This document shows, one piece after another, positions 50,738 through 60,267 of a DNA stretch of 64,000 nucleotides. Made by a program: the position numbers and the translations under genes. The DNA is from Xenorhabdus cabanillasii (lineage in GTDB: Bacteria > Pseudomonadota > Gammaproteobacteria > Enterobacterales > Enterobacteriaceae): assembly GCF_003386665.1 (NCBI RefSeq), contig NZ_QTUB01000001.1, positions 744,001 to 808,000 of the forward strand, written 5' to 3'. The notes under the pieces are model-generated. The model saw nothing but the letters and a program-made list of their open reading frames with translations. It did not search any database and was not told the origin of the DNA. The first letter of the stretch is position 1. Each line of letters starts with the position of its first letter.

Positions 50738-51331
50738 ATGAGTAACCAGAATGATTTTAAAGCATTTGCTATTGGCGGAAATGCGAACGTTGTTTCTCAG
50801 GAAGATTATCAAAATAATTCTAATCTGGATATTGGGCTACCTCCCAATAAACTTGAAATTGATTTGTTAAACAAAATATTACGTCAAACGTCAACAATGT
50901 CTTCCGTTATGGCTAATTTTATGTCTACCCAATGTGAGCAGAATGTCTTAGATGACGGAGATGTTTCTGGTCTGTCTCAGAAATTTTCTGATTCGTTGAA
51001 GTGTCATGAGGAAAAGCAATTTCCTAATCAGTTAATGCAAAATGGTTATCAGGAATTCCCTAATGGACTAATGATTCAATGGGGTATGCATAAATTTGAG
51101 TTTTTTGTTGAAAACACAGTAGAATTACCAAAACCTTTTAAAAACTCTATTTTTAATATTCAGTTTATAGATACAGGTTCTTGGATAATTCCTATGGCTG
51201 GATATACCAATGGTACTTTAAACAGTTTTAGAGCCTGGATCGCTGGTAAGTTTTTTGATTATATGGGCAATGAGGATGTATTAAAGCCTGATATGGGTGT
51301 TGTTGGTCAATATGTTGTCATTGGATGTTAA
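50738..51331 (+). CDS. Orphan phage tail-fibre-type protein (gp53-like C-terminal domain)
   Basis: The 197-residue protein begins MSNQNDFKAFAIGGNANVVS with DIGLPPNKLEIDLLNKILRQ, the N-terminal pattern of phage tail-fibre assembly units, and contains NGYQEFPNGLMIQWG, the signature of the gp53-like tail-fibre C-terminal domain. No other phage genes adjoin it. AAGGAGA precedes the start. It may be a relic of a prophage or tailocin, or a recruited receptor-binding domain. Confidence 0.75.
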   Translation: MSNQNDFKAFAIGGNANVVSQEDYQNNSNLDIGLPPNKLEIDLLNKILRQTSTMSSVMANFMSTQCEQNVLDDGDVSGLSQKFSDSLKCHEEKQFPNQLMQNGYQEFPNGLMIQWGMHKFEFFVENTVELPKPFKNSIFNIQFIDTGSWIIPMAGYTNGTLNSFRAWIAGKFFDYMGNEDVLKPDMGVVGQYVVIGC

Positions 51332-51397
51332 TGTATATTTCAGATGATATGTTTTATATTGTTATAATATTAATAATATAATTTATTCATTGATAAT

Positions 51398-51432
51398 AAA
51401 AACTGTCCGAATGGAATAATCGGGCAGTTTTT
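51398..51432. terminator. Bidirectional terminator between tail-fibre gene and deaminase operon
   Basis: AAAAACTGTCCGA (51398-51410) pairs with TCGGGCAGTTTTT (51420-51432) with one G-T position and a 9-nt loop, with A and T runs on the two sides. It is related in sequence to the exbD terminator at 49014. Confidence 0.88.
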
Positions 51433-51459
51433 CTATCAAATACCAGCTAATAATAAAAC

Positions 51460-51846
51460 CTACGCGTTTTTCCAATCAAATGGCAGTAGCTCACCAAGTG
51501 ATAAAATCTGCTCTTTGGTAACTTTCACTTCGGCATGGATATTTTCCTTATTTATCTGGCTGATAAATTCCCGACAACGCCCACATGGAGGAATAATGTT
51601 TCCATATTGGTTGACTGCGATAATTTTAACTATCCGGGTTTCTCTATGTTTTATCATATCGGCAATGGCACCATGTTCTGCACAAAAACCCATTGAACAG
51701 GCGGTGTCAATATTAATACCGGTATAAATATGCCCTGATCCACTCTGAATAACCGCAGCTACATGACCATATTTAATATATTTATTTAATTGTGTCGGAG
51801 AAATAAGCTGATGGGCAGTATTTTCCATTTCATCAAAAGAAAACAT
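51460..51846 (-). CDS. Cytidine deaminase-like protein
   Basis: The 128-residue protein has the zinc deaminase motifs: CAEHGAIADM (zinc Cys and catalytic Glu) and PPCGRCREFI (two zinc Cys). This is the tetrameric Cdd/blasticidin-S deaminase type, shorter than E. coli Cdd (294 residues). It is the last gene of the PTS operon, 33 bp after the HPr-like gene. Its link to sugar uptake is unclear; nucleoside or nucleoside-like glycoside use is one possibility (inference). Confidence 0.85.
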   Translation of the reverse strand: MFSFDEMENTAHQLISPTQLNKYIKYGHVAAVIQSGSGHIYTGINIDTACSMGFCAEHGAIADMIKHRETRIVKIIAVNQYGNIIPPCGRCREFISQINKENIHAEVKVTKEQILSLGELLPFDWKNA

Positions 51847-51879
51847 GATAAATATTCCTGACGAGATAACATATAGAGC

Positions 51880-52140
51880 TTACTCTTTAATATTACGAAT
51901 AAGCTCCACAACCGATTGTGCCATTTCCTCTTCATTTTCTCCTTCAACCCGAATAGTGACTTCCATGCCACTTTTTATTCCCATCGACATAATTTTGAAC
52001 ATGCTTTTTAAATTAGCACTTTTATCTCCGCTGATAATTTCTATTGTGCCATTATAAGTTTTGGCTAAATTACAAAGTTGGGCAGAAGGCCGGGTATGTA
52101 GCCCCGAAGGAGCTGTGACTACTACGGAATATTCGATCAT
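51880..52140 (-). CDS. HPr-family phosphocarrier protein
   Basis: The 86-residue protein has the HPr active site with His15 in PSGLHTRPSAQL and a serine at position 46 (LKSMFKIMSMG), as in HPr of Gram-positive bacteria and E. coli. It would carry phosphate from enzyme I to the IIA of this operon. It lies 20 bp after the glucosidase gene. A dedicated HPr in a sugar operon is unusual because ptsH normally serves all systems. Confidence 0.92.
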   Translation of the reverse strand: MIEYSVVVTAPSGLHTRPSAQLCNLAKTYNGTIEIISGDKSANLKSMFKIMSMGIKSGMEVTIRVEGENEEEMAQSVVELIRNIKE

Positions 52141-52160
52141 AAATTTACCTAAAAAGAAAA

Positions 52161-53600
52161 TCAGGATTCAGTTAATGAACCACCACGTGTCTGGATAACT
52201 TTCTGATACCAATAAAACGAATCCTTCTTATAACGGCTGAGGTCTTTTAAATCGTCGTCAGTGCGATTGACATAAACAAAACCATACCGTTTCTTGTAAC
52301 CATTGCTGGTGGAAAGAAGGTCAATAAAACTCCACGGATTATAGGAGAGAACTACAACACCCGAATCTATCGCCCGTTTAATGGCCTGAAGGTGTTTTTC
52401 CAGATAATCAATGCGGTAACTGTCATGAATGGTGCCGTCAGATTCCAGTACATCATCGGCACCGAAGCCATTCTCAGTGATCATCAACGGCTTCTGATAA
52501 CGGGTATATAAATCGCGTAATAGATATTCAAGCCCAAGCGGGTCAATCGCCCAATCCCAGTCTGTGGTATCAAGTTGTGGGTTTTTATGGATCTGATAGT
52601 AATCGGGTTGGATCTCATAGCCGTCAATTTGTCCTTTGACACCTGTTGGATTAAAACCATCCATTCGTCTCTGAGCATTTGCCGGCGCTGCGGCAGCGGT
52701 ATGGCTGCAATAATAATTGAGTGCCAGAAAATCAGAATAGCCCTCTCTGATTAATTCCATATCGCCGTCTTCAATATTGGGAGCCAGCCCATGATTTTTC
52801 AGGTAAGTTAACGCGGATTGATTATATTGCCCTTTCAGATAGATATCGGTGAAATAGTAATTGCGTAGATCATTGGCATTTTGGGCAGCCAGATTATCTT
52901 CCGGTTTACTGGTCAGTGGATAAATAGCGGAATACCCTAATGCGGCACCAACCTGACCACCAGGCACCCATTGATGAACCAACTTACAGGCAATCGCATG
53001 AGCCAGATTCATATGGTGATTGATCTGATACTTAATCTGCTCATTGTGGAGATATTGCTCAGGGATAAAGCACTTTTTCGTCCAGAATTGCACGATAATG
53101 CTTTGTTCATTGATCGTCAGCCAATATTTAACTTTCCCGCCATATTCTCTGATGACAAATTCAGCATAACAGGCAAAATCATTCACACTTTGTCTGTCGA
53201 TCCAACCATGATATTTTTCCACCAATGCCATAGGCATATCATAATGATAAAGTGTCGGGATTGGCGTAATACCGTTTTCCAATAGTTCATCGATAAGATT
53301 GTGGTAAAACTGCACGCCTTTGTCATTAGGCTTGCCGATCCCGTCAGGGAAAATGCGTGACCATGCGATGGAGAAACGATAGGCTTTCAACCCCAGTTCT
53401 TTCATTAATGCAATATCTTCTTTATAGCGGTGATAATGATCACTGGTAATATGAGTATCAGCTAATCCGGGTTTATTATTGAGAATATCTTGCTGTGATA
53501 ATTTTTTGCCATATTCTTCCGCTGCTCCTTCAACCTGATAGGCACTGGTTGCAGCTCCCCAAAGAAAGTTTTCAGGAAACAGAGTATTATTTTTCGTCAT
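52161..53600 (-). CDS. GH1 family 6-phospho-beta-glucosidase
   Basis: The 479-residue protein has the GH1 N-terminal signature FLWGAATSAYQVEGA, the acid/base Glu165 in TINEQ and the nucleophile Glu376 in ITENGFG. Tight linkage to a Lac-family PTS means its substrate is a phosphorylated disaccharide or aryl glycoside; 6-phospho-beta-glucosidase is more likely than 6-phospho-beta-galactosidase but this is not settled by sequence alone. The start overlaps the end of the IIA gene by 14 bp. Confidence 0.9.
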   Translation of the reverse strand: MTKNNTLFPENFLWGAATSAYQVEGAAEEYGKKLSQQDILNNKPGLADTHITSDHYHRYKEDIALMKELGLKAYRFSIAWSRIFPDGIGKPNDKGVQFYHNLIDELLENGITPIPTLYHYDMPMALVEKYHGWIDRQSVNDFACYAEFVIREYGGKVKYWLTINEQSIIVQFWTKKCFIPEQYLHNEQIKYQINHHMNLAHAIACKLVHQWVPGGQVGAALGYSAIYPLTSKPEDNLAAQNANDLRNYYFTDIYLKGQYNQSALTYLKNHGLAPNIEDGDMELIREGYSDFLALNYYCSHTAAAAPANAQRRMDGFNPTGVKGQIDGYEIQPDYYQIHKNPQLDTTDWDWAIDPLGLEYLLRDLYTRYQKPLMITENGFGADDVLESDGTIHDSYRIDYLEKHLQAIKRAIDSGVVVLSYNPWSFIDLLSTSNGYKKRYGFVYVNRTDDDLKDLSRYKKDSFYWYQKVIQTRGGSLTES

Positions 53601-53949
53601 GCTGTTTTTCCTCTTTATTATTACTCGTAGTGTGAAGATGTTTATATAAACTAATAATTTCTTCTCTCAGAATTAACTCACTGCGTATTGTCATTAATGT
53701 ATCCTGAGCATGAATAAACAGTAGGCTTAAATTAAAGTTATCTCCCTGAGTTTCTTTCTGAATAACTTCAGTCTGTGTCTGATGGGCAGACAACACCATT
53801 TTGCGTGCTTTTTCCATATATAAGCGGGCATTGTCAAAATCACCGTCACGGGCATATTTCATGGCCTTTTCACTTTTTTCTCTGGCATTACCTGCATCGA
53901 GAATTATTTCCATGGAAATAGGAATTAAGATATTTTCCTCACTGTTCAT
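53587..53949 (-). CDS. PTS lactose/cellobiose-family IIA component
   Basis: The 120-residue helical protein matches the Lac-family IIA: ILDAGNAREKSEKAM near the N-terminus, and the phosphorylated His80 in FIHAQDTLMT. It passes phosphate from HPr to IIB. It is between the IIC and glucosidase genes, 35 bp after IIC and overlapping the glucosidase start. Confidence 0.93.
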   Translation of the reverse strand: MNSEENILIPISMEIILDAGNAREKSEKAMKYARDGDFDNARLYMEKARKMVLSAHQTQTEVIQKETQGDNFNLSLLFIHAQDTLMTIRSELILREEIISLYKHLHTTSNNKEEKQHDEK

Positions 53950-53984
53950 TGCTATTTTCCTTGTAATGGAGTTGGATATATAAC

Positions 53985-55220
53985 TTATGCTGCATTGGTG
54001 CTCTCTTCCTCAATCCGTTTTTTCTCATACACCTTAAAGAAGGGATACCAGGTAATCAGGAACACGGCCATTAGTACGATGTAACAGATGATAGCCCGCC
54101 AGTCTTCCGTAATCATGACACTGGAGAACGGGGCAGGTATTTGACCGACCTGAATCATTTTAGCGGGAATATTCAGCCAGTCTGAACGCATGAATACCCA
54201 GACGATAATGGGACTGGTGATTGCGTTAATCCACATGGGGAGCATTAACAGTGGGTTGAGGACAATCGGTGTACCAAACACCAGCGGTTCGTTGATATTG
54301 AAGAAAGAAGGCCCTATGCAGATATAGCCCGTGGCTTTAAGCTCTCTGGATTTAGAAAACAGCATTAAAAGATTTAATGCGAGAGTGGCGCCGGTTCCTC
54401 CCATGGTAATCAAAGCTGCTGTATACATGGTTTCATAGGTCACAATATTGGTAGGGGACTGCCCTGCTGCCACCAGAGTCATATTGGTACTGATACCAAG
54501 CATAAAGATAGGCATTTGCAGGCCGGTAAATGTCCAGACTGAAATTCCCATCGACATTGCAATAGCAGGGATTAATGCCATGAGTATAAATCCCGGCAAT
54601 GTTTGCCCGAATGCAGCAATAGGCGAAAAGAGAGAAAGTAGCCGGGAGAAGACATCAACTTCAAAGGTGAATACCAACAATGTCCCTGCCCCGATGGAAA
54701 TCAGAATCGGGATAATGGCATGTATCCAGCCGACAACAAAATCAGGCAGGGAACTTTCTTTCAGCAAACCGATTTTGGTATAGAGATGAAACAGATAGGA
54801 AACAAATAAGCCGGTGACAATACCCAATAAAATGCCTGCGGGGCCGAATCGTTCAAAACTGACAATCATATTGCCGTCAGCGAACTCCGGTTTAATGAAC
54901 ATCATATAGACACAAATAGAAGTCAGCCCGGCAATTAGGGTATAGCGAAAATGATGAAGTTTTTCCATCATCTGATTAGCTATCATAAACGCGGTAATTA
55001 AACCGAGCATGCCAAAAGAGTATTCGGCAATCCGGCCAAGATTGGGTAAAAAAGGAAGGTAAGCACGAAATACATTATAAAAAAATATAAGTGATCCCGC
55101 TAAGATAAAAGGAATATTTTTCTGCATGGAGCCAGAAATAGCGGCTACCCACGGTCGCTTAGTAAAATTTTGCATCGCGGGTGCAAATGAGTCAGATAAC
55201 CACGACATAAATGCTTTCAT
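53985..55220 (-). CDS. PTS lactose/cellobiose-family IIC permease
   Basis: The 411-residue protein has about ten hydrophobic segments and the CelB-type features: N-terminal AISGSMQKNIPFILAGSLIF and the NINEPLVFGTPIVLNP motif near residue 295 where sugar binds. It is the membrane channel of the PTS; IIA and IIB are separate proteins in the same operon. Confidence 0.94.
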   Translation of the reverse strand: MKAFMSWLSDSFAPAMQNFTKRPWVAAISGSMQKNIPFILAGSLIFFYNVFRAYLPFLPNLGRIAEYSFGMLGLITAFMIANQMMEKLHHFRYTLIAGLTSICVYMMFIKPEFADGNMIVSFERFGPAGILLGIVTGLFVSYLFHLYTKIGLLKESSLPDFVVGWIHAIIPILISIGAGTLLVFTFEVDVFSRLLSLFSPIAAFGQTLPGFILMALIPAIAMSMGISVWTFTGLQMPIFMLGISTNMTLVAAGQSPTNIVTYETMYTAALITMGGTGATLALNLLMLFSKSRELKATGYICIGPSFFNINEPLVFGTPIVLNPLLMLPMWINAITSPIIVWVFMRSDWLNIPAKMIQVGQIPAPFSSVMITEDWRAIICYIVLMAVFLITWYPFFKVYEKKRIEEESTNAA

Positions 55221-55292
55221 TTCGCATCTCTCTTTATTATTGTCTTTGTCTATTCTGAGTAAGTGAAATCCCTGGTATTGTAAAGAATAAAA

Positions 55293-55607
55293 TTAACGAT
55301 TTAATGTACTTATAGCTAATTCCAGTAATGCTTCTCCGTCTAATTTTCCATAAATATTTTGTGGTACGACAAGCACAGGAATATTGTAAATATCAGCATG
55401 TTTTTGGAACTCATCTTTTTGCGAAGCATAGTGAGGTCCAAGAAACAGGATATCGATAACTGAAAAGTATTCTGCTACCTCGCTTTCACTTCTGGCTTCA
55501 ACAGTAGCTGATACCCCTTTTTGTCTGGCGGCATTTCTGGTTTTTGTTGCTAACATGCCACTGGAAATACCTGCTCCACAACACAACATAATAAAAATAT
55601 TTTTCAT
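55293..55607 (-). CDS. PTS lactose/cellobiose-family IIB component
   Basis: The 104-residue protein begins MKNIFIMLCCGAGISSGMLA; Cys9 or Cys10 in the P-loop-like CCGAGISSG is the phosphorylation site of Lac-family IIB. It is the first gene of the operon (IIB, IIC, IIA, glucosidase, HPr, deaminase) and is divergent from the activator gene at 55790. Confidence 0.92.
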   Translation of the reverse strand: MKNIFIMLCCGAGISSGMLATKTRNAARQKGVSATVEARSESEVAEYFSVIDILFLGPHYASQKDEFQKHADIYNIPVLVVPQNIYGKLDGEALLELAISTLNR

Positions 55608-55789
55608 ATAAATTCCTCATTATTTTGCTGCTAATTGATTTTTGTTTTTTGATATATAAACTACTATCTTGAATTTTGATTTTATATTCAATTATGTGTT
55701 TTCACTTTAAGAGGGAAAAATTATATTTTTCTAAATTGATTATCTCAGTAAGTTTAAGTTGTTATTTGTTAATTTAACAGGGGGTTATA

Positions 55790-57712
55790 ATGCTAAGGCC
55801 TAAGCAGAAAGAATTATTGGACTATTTACTGAATAAAAATACCCCGACGTTGGCAATAAAATTATCTCAGGTCTTAAACGTCTCCACTAGAACGATAAAA
55901 AATTATGTAGCGGAAATTAATGAATCCTATGGCGAGAAAATTATTCTTTCTGGTCGAAACGGGTATTCTTTATCACATGATACAAATATAAAATTACACC
56001 AACAACCCAGTAATCAGCCGAAAACCTATCAGGAAAGGGCTTGTTTTTTGATTAAGTCCATCCTGTTATTTAAGCAAAGTAATAATATTTATGATCTCAG
56101 TGCTGATTTGTATATCAGTGACTCAACGTTAAAATCATTGATATATAAAATGAATAGTTCATTTGAACAATTTAATGTCAGGTTTTTATGCAGGAATAAC
56201 CATATTGAAATTTTGGGGGAAGAACAAAAGTTAAGGGAGTTAGTTTACTATACCATCATTGAAAAAACAGATTATCGTTTCAGTGAGTTAAAAACATTGG
56301 AAACAATATTTGGTACTCAACAGGTAGAAATGGTATCCAATCTTATTAAGAAAATATTTTATAAATGGGGCTATTCTTTTTATGATCTCTCTTATGACAA
56401 TCTTGTCTTACATTTTCTGATACTGATAAATCGGTTAAAGCATGACAAGTATTTAGATACTCAGCTAACTTTTGTCGGGAATAATAAATTACACGCTATA
56501 ACTGATGAGTTATGTGATAATCTGCAACATAAATTTGATGTTTCAATATCAGAGAATGAAAGGAACGCCTGTTATACTTTGTTGAAAATCAATATCAATT
56601 CTAATCATACTAAAAGTAGTGAATCAATTGATTTGGTGGATGCGGGTTTATACCAGTTTACCAAACAAATTACTGAATCTGTACAGGAACACTATCTGGT
56701 TGATTTTGGCACAGATGATTTTATCTCATTATTTTCTCAGCATATATCAGGGCTGAGAACACGGCTGGAATATAATATTTATACTAAAAACCCTATGTTG
56801 GAGGTAATAAAAAAGGAGTGTCGTATAATTTTTGATATCGCTGTTTTTATCTCTTTACAATTAAATGAATCTTTAGGTAAGAAACTGAATGAAGATGAGA
56901 TCTCTTTTATTGCCCTGCATGTTGGTGCTGAATTTGAACGGCAAAAAAGTCATGATAATAAAGTACGGGCAGTGCTTTTATGCCCCGGCTACCGGGGAAT
57001 TGAAAATAAAATCTATCATCAATTATTGTGTGATTTTGGTAATGAAATAAGTGTGATTAAGAGGATTTCGCAGCCTTCTGAATTGGAGACTCTGGAATTC
57101 GAATTATTGATTACAACAATAAATCTTCCTGCCAGCCATAATTATGAAACAGTGTATATTTCTCCTTTTCAATTACGGAATAAGCGTACTCAGTTGATTA
57201 GCAAAATTGATATTGCTAATGCAAACCGGAAGAAGAGAACGCTACAACGTAATTTTGATCTATTTTTTGAACAAGGTCTGTTTTGGTTTGAACCCGGCTT
57301 TCAGCACAGAGATGCACTTCTTGATGATCTTTGCCAGACAATGTTTGCCAAAGGTTATGTTGAGTCTGATTTTGTCAGATATGTTCATCAGCGTGAAAGT
57401 GCTTCCTCAACGGCTTTTGGCATTCTGGCATTACCTCATTCAGTAAAGATGGATGCGATAAAAACGGGTGTTGCTGTTGTTATCAGTCCAAAAGGGATAC
57501 GTTGGGGGAAATATGAACGTGTGCATGTTATTTTTTTAATAGCAATAAACAAGATAGACAAGGTATGTTTTGCAGAGTGTTATGATGCGTTATTAGATGT
57601 TTTTAGCCATGATAAGATTATTAATCAGCTGCATAAAATAACTTGTTTTGAAAGCTTTCGGGAAATGTTGATCAGAGCGAATAAATCTCAATTTATGGAT
57701 GATAATGCTTAA
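55790..57712 (+). CDS. PRD-containing PTS-responsive transcriptional activator (LicR/MtlR-like)
   Basis: The 640-residue regulator has an N-terminal HTH (AIKLSQVLNVSTRTIKNYVA), a second HTH-like segment (LYISDSTLKSLIYKMN), two PTS regulation domains with LHFLILINRLKH and FIALHVGAEFERQ, a IIB-like domain with Cys in AVLLCPGYRGIENKIY, and a C-terminal IIA-like domain with His in GILALPHSVKMDA. Phosphorylation by HPr and IIB would tune activity. It is divergent from the PTS operon and presumably activates it. Confidence 0.9.
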   Translation: MLRPKQKELLDYLLNKNTPTLAIKLSQVLNVSTRTIKNYVAEINESYGEKIILSGRNGYSLSHDTNIKLHQQPSNQPKTYQERACFLIKSILLFKQSNNIYDLSADLYISDSTLKSLIYKMNSSFEQFNVRFLCRNNHIEILGEEQKLRELVYYTIIEKTDYRFSELKTLETIFGTQQVEMVSNLIKKIFYKWGYSFYDLSYDNLVLHFLILINRLKHDKYLDTQLTFVGNNKLHAITDELCDNLQHKFDVSISENERNACYTLLKININSNHTKSSESIDLVDAGLYQFTKQITESVQEHYLVDFGTDDFISLFSQHISGLRTRLEYNIYTKNPMLEVIKKECRIIFDIAVFISLQLNESLGKKLNEDEISFIALHVGAEFERQKSHDNKVRAVLLCPGYRGIENKIYHQLLCDFGNEISVIKRISQPSELETLEFELLITTINLPASHNYETVYISPFQLRNKRTQLISKIDIANANRKKRTLQRNFDLFFEQGLFWFEPGFQHRDALLDDLCQTMFAKGYVESDFVRYVHQRESASSTAFGILALPHSVKMDAIKTGVAVVISPKGIRWGKYERVHVIFLIAINKIDKVCFAECYDALLDVFSHDKIINQLHKITCFESFREMLIRANKSQFMDDNA

Positions 57713-57737
57713 AATTTGGTTGTCTATTATAAAATAG

Positions 57738-57780
57738 AAATAAGGCGCTGAGTGGTTATCATGAACTCAACGCCTTATTT
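57738..57780. terminator. Bidirectional terminator between PTS activator and TetR genes
   Basis: AAATAAGGCGCTGAG (57738-57752) pairs with CTCAACGCCTTATTT (57766-57780) with one mismatch and a 13-nt loop, between convergent genes. Confidence 0.85.
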
Positions 57781-57800
57781 ATTGCTGTGAGAAAAAATTC

Positions 57801-58439
57801 TTATTTCTCAGGTAATCCAGACTTAAGTAAATTTATTATTGCTGTAATGCGATGGGAAATATCAGTTTCTGGTAAAGGTGGCGTTTGCCCTAGCACCATT
57901 TGTCTGAGCGGCTCTGCAATCACCATAGAGATAGCTAATTCACTGAATATTTTATAATTAAATTCTTTTAATAATCCTTGTTTATATTGCTGTTCTAGCC
58001 AATTTGCTAAAATAATTTTGTTTTTTTCAAGACCGCCTTGTTGATATTTTTCTAAGAAGGCATCCCGGTGAGGAAAATCAGACTGTAATAATTTAAATAA
58101 TCCGACTGCATCTTTAGATAAGGATTTTTCAGCGATTCCCATTAAATAATTTCCCAATGAAATTATCACTTGTTGGTAGTTATTGGCATTCTTAGTCAGG
58201 GGAAGGACTGCGTTATCTGTCCAGTTTAATATAACTTGCTCAATCAAATCTTCTCTATTTTTAACGAAACGATAGAGTGTCTTTTTGGCGATCTTGGCTT
58301 GTTGGGCAATAACATCCATGGTGGTTGCGCTATAGCCCTGATTTAACAGCAGAGAAAGAGTAATATCATGGATTTTCTCACGTATTTCTTGTTCGGGAAT
58401 TGACGGGCGACCTCGTGGGCGTGGATGATTTTCTGCCAT
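57801..58439 (-). CDS. TetR-family transcriptional regulator
   Basis: The 212-residue protein has a basic N-terminus (RPRGRPSIPEQEIREKI) and a TetR HTH (TTMDVIAQQAKIAKKTLYRF, about residues 37-56), then a helical ligand domain I cannot assign. It is divergent from the porin gene with a 548-bp gap; whether it controls the porin cannot be told from the sequence. Confidence 0.9.
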   Translation of the reverse strand: MAENHPRPRGRPSIPEQEIREKIHDITLSLLLNQGYSATTMDVIAQQAKIAKKTLYRFVKNREDLIEQVILNWTDNAVLPLTKNANNYQQVIISLGNYLMGIAEKSLSKDAVGLFKLLQSDFPHRDAFLEKYQQGGLEKNKIILANWLEQQYKQGLLKEFNYKIFSELAISMVIAEPLRQMVLGQTPPLPETDISHRITAIINLLKSGLPEK

Positions 58440-58987
58440 TTTAGCACCTTATAAGTTGTCGATATTTAATGTACCGCATTGGCTTTATTCCATTAAAAGG
58501 AAGAAATGTTTACTTGCAATAAATGGAAATTTATCAATTTCCACCAAATACAGAACTTACAGTCACTTGTCAATATTTACAATAAGTAATTATCACATTA
58601 TCTATGGTAATTAGCAGTGAAAGATGCTGCTCAGAACACTTCGGTTATTTTTTATCAACTCTCTTATTATTTATAACTTACTGTTTTTAATAACTAATAA
58701 TCATAATTGATGTTATTCAATTATTGAAAATATGCTTACTATGTGATCTGTCTCACAGGATAGCACTTTTGGTTAAATTTTGTTAGCAAAACGTTAATTT
58801 GAACCTTAGTATCGCTATTATTGATCACAAAATTAACTATAAAGTAACAAGGATTGCGGAATGTTAATCCGCCTGACTATTTCTTAGGAAATTTTTTGAA
58901 TTAATGGTTTCTTAGAAAATGTATTTCCTGGCGGTGGAAAAAGGTAGGTGACAAAAGGTAATAACAACACTAGTGAGGACCATAATA
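58440..58987. other. Intergenic region between tetR-type gene and porin
   Basis: This 548-bp AT-rich gap has no gene. A long porin leader and several upstream regulatory sites (OmpR-type) are expected from the family, but I could not define them. In E. coli the ompC upstream region encodes MicF; I see no convincing match here. Confidence 0.5.
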
Positions 58988-60139
58988 ATGATAAAACACA
59001 ACGTAATAGCAATGACGATTCCGGTTTTCCTTATCGCTGGGGCTGCAAATGCGGCCGAAGTTTATAATAAGGATGGTAATAAGATTGATTTATATGGAAA
59101 GGCTGAAGTTCAACATTACTTTGCTAAATCAAAAAGCAAAGAAGCGGGTGATAACTCCAGCGGCCGTATCGGTGTGAGAGGGACAACCCAACTTACAGAC
59201 ACAATTTCAGGATTCGGGCGCTGGGAATTCAATCTGGGTGCCAACAGAACCGAAGTTGAAAGCAGCAAATTTGCAAGAACACGTCTGGCTTATGTCGGCT
59301 TTAAACTGGGTAATTATGGCACCCTGGATTATGGTCGTAACTTCGGCGTGGTATATGATGCCAACACGTTTACAGATATGCTTCCCGTGTTTGGTGGCGA
59401 TAGCATGGCTGCAACTGATAATTTCATGATGGGGCGTTCGACAGGGTTATTAACTTATCGTAACACTGACTTTTTTGGCCTGGTGAACGGGTTGAATTTC
59501 GCCCTGCAATATCAGGCCAAAAATGATGGTGATACTAAAAATGCCCGTGATGATGTTTCGCGGCAGAATGGTGATGGTTTTGGCCTTTCCAGCTCTTACG
59601 ATTTTGGCAATGGTGTGACTGTTGCCGCTTCTTATGGCAATTCTAATCGTACTCAGGCACAAAAACAGGGTACGGAATCAGCTAAGACACTGGCGAAAGG
59701 GAACAAAGCTGAAGCATGGTTGGTATCAGCTAAGTACGATAGAAATAATGTCTATCTGGCAGCTATATACGGTGAGGCTCGTAATTTGACCCGATTCGGC
59801 AGCGCTGTAGATAATCATGCGATGTTTGCGAATAAAACGGAAAACATTGAGTTAACTGCCCAATATCTATTTGATTTTGGCTTGCGTCCGTCTATTGGTT
59901 ATGTCTATTCCAGAGGTAAAGACTTAGGTAACGATTTGGGCGAGAACAATTTATTGAGAACCAAAGGGTCTGAAGATCTGGTAAAGTATATCTCTATCGG
60001 AGCATCTTATAATTTCAATAAAAATATGGGTACTTATGCTGAATACAAAATCAACTTGCTGAAAAATAATGACTTTACTAAAACAACTAAGATTAAAACA
60101 GATAATGTAATGGGTGTTGGCTTGGTATATCGCTTCTAA
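58988..60139 (+). CDS. OmpC/OmpF-type general porin
   Basis: The 383-residue protein has a signal peptide (MIKHNVIAMTIPVFLIAG..ANA) and a mature start AEVYNKDGNKIDLYGKAEV, typical of enteric trimeric porins, and ends with an aromatic residue (MGVGLVYRF) for outer membrane assembly. The eyelet-loop region includes DMLPVFGGDS. ATG at 58988 is preferred; GTGAGGACC lies upstream. In Xenorhabdus the main porin is called OpnP; this may be its orthologue. A terminator is at 60172-60202. Confidence 0.93.
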   Translation: MIKHNVIAMTIPVFLIAGAANAAEVYNKDGNKIDLYGKAEVQHYFAKSKSKEAGDNSSGRIGVRGTTQLTDTISGFGRWEFNLGANRTEVESSKFARTRLAYVGFKLGNYGTLDYGRNFGVVYDANTFTDMLPVFGGDSMAATDNFMMGRSTGLLTYRNTDFFGLVNGLNFALQYQAKNDGDTKNARDDVSRQNGDGFGLSSSYDFGNGVTVAASYGNSNRTQAQKQGTESAKTLAKGNKAEAWLVSAKYDRNNVYLAAIYGEARNLTRFGSAVDNHAMFANKTENIELTAQYLFDFGLRPSIGYVYSRGKDLGNDLGENNLLRTKGSEDLVKYISIGASYNFNKNMGTYAEYKINLLKNNDFTKTTKIKTDNVMGVGLVYRF

Positions 60140-60171
60140 TTTGTATGAAGTATCAGTTTATGTGAATTAAA

Positions 60172-60202
60172 ACAGCCTCAATGGGAATACTATTGAGGCT
60201 GT
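60172..60202 (+). terminator. Terminator after the porin gene
   Basis: ACAGCCTCAAT (60172-60182) pairs perfectly with ATTGAGGCTGT (60192-60202) around a 9-nt loop, followed by ATCTTTTC. Confidence 0.88.
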
Positions 60203-60267
60203 ATCTTTTCTGTATTAAGCCACAGCGTTGTTAGTTGCTTTTTGAAATCGATTGGGTGGATAAAAAA

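Noticed and set aside
58440..58987. A micF-type antisense RNA upstream of the porin
   Set aside because: The location fits E. coli ompC, but I could not find a sequence complementary to a porin start or a matching terminator.
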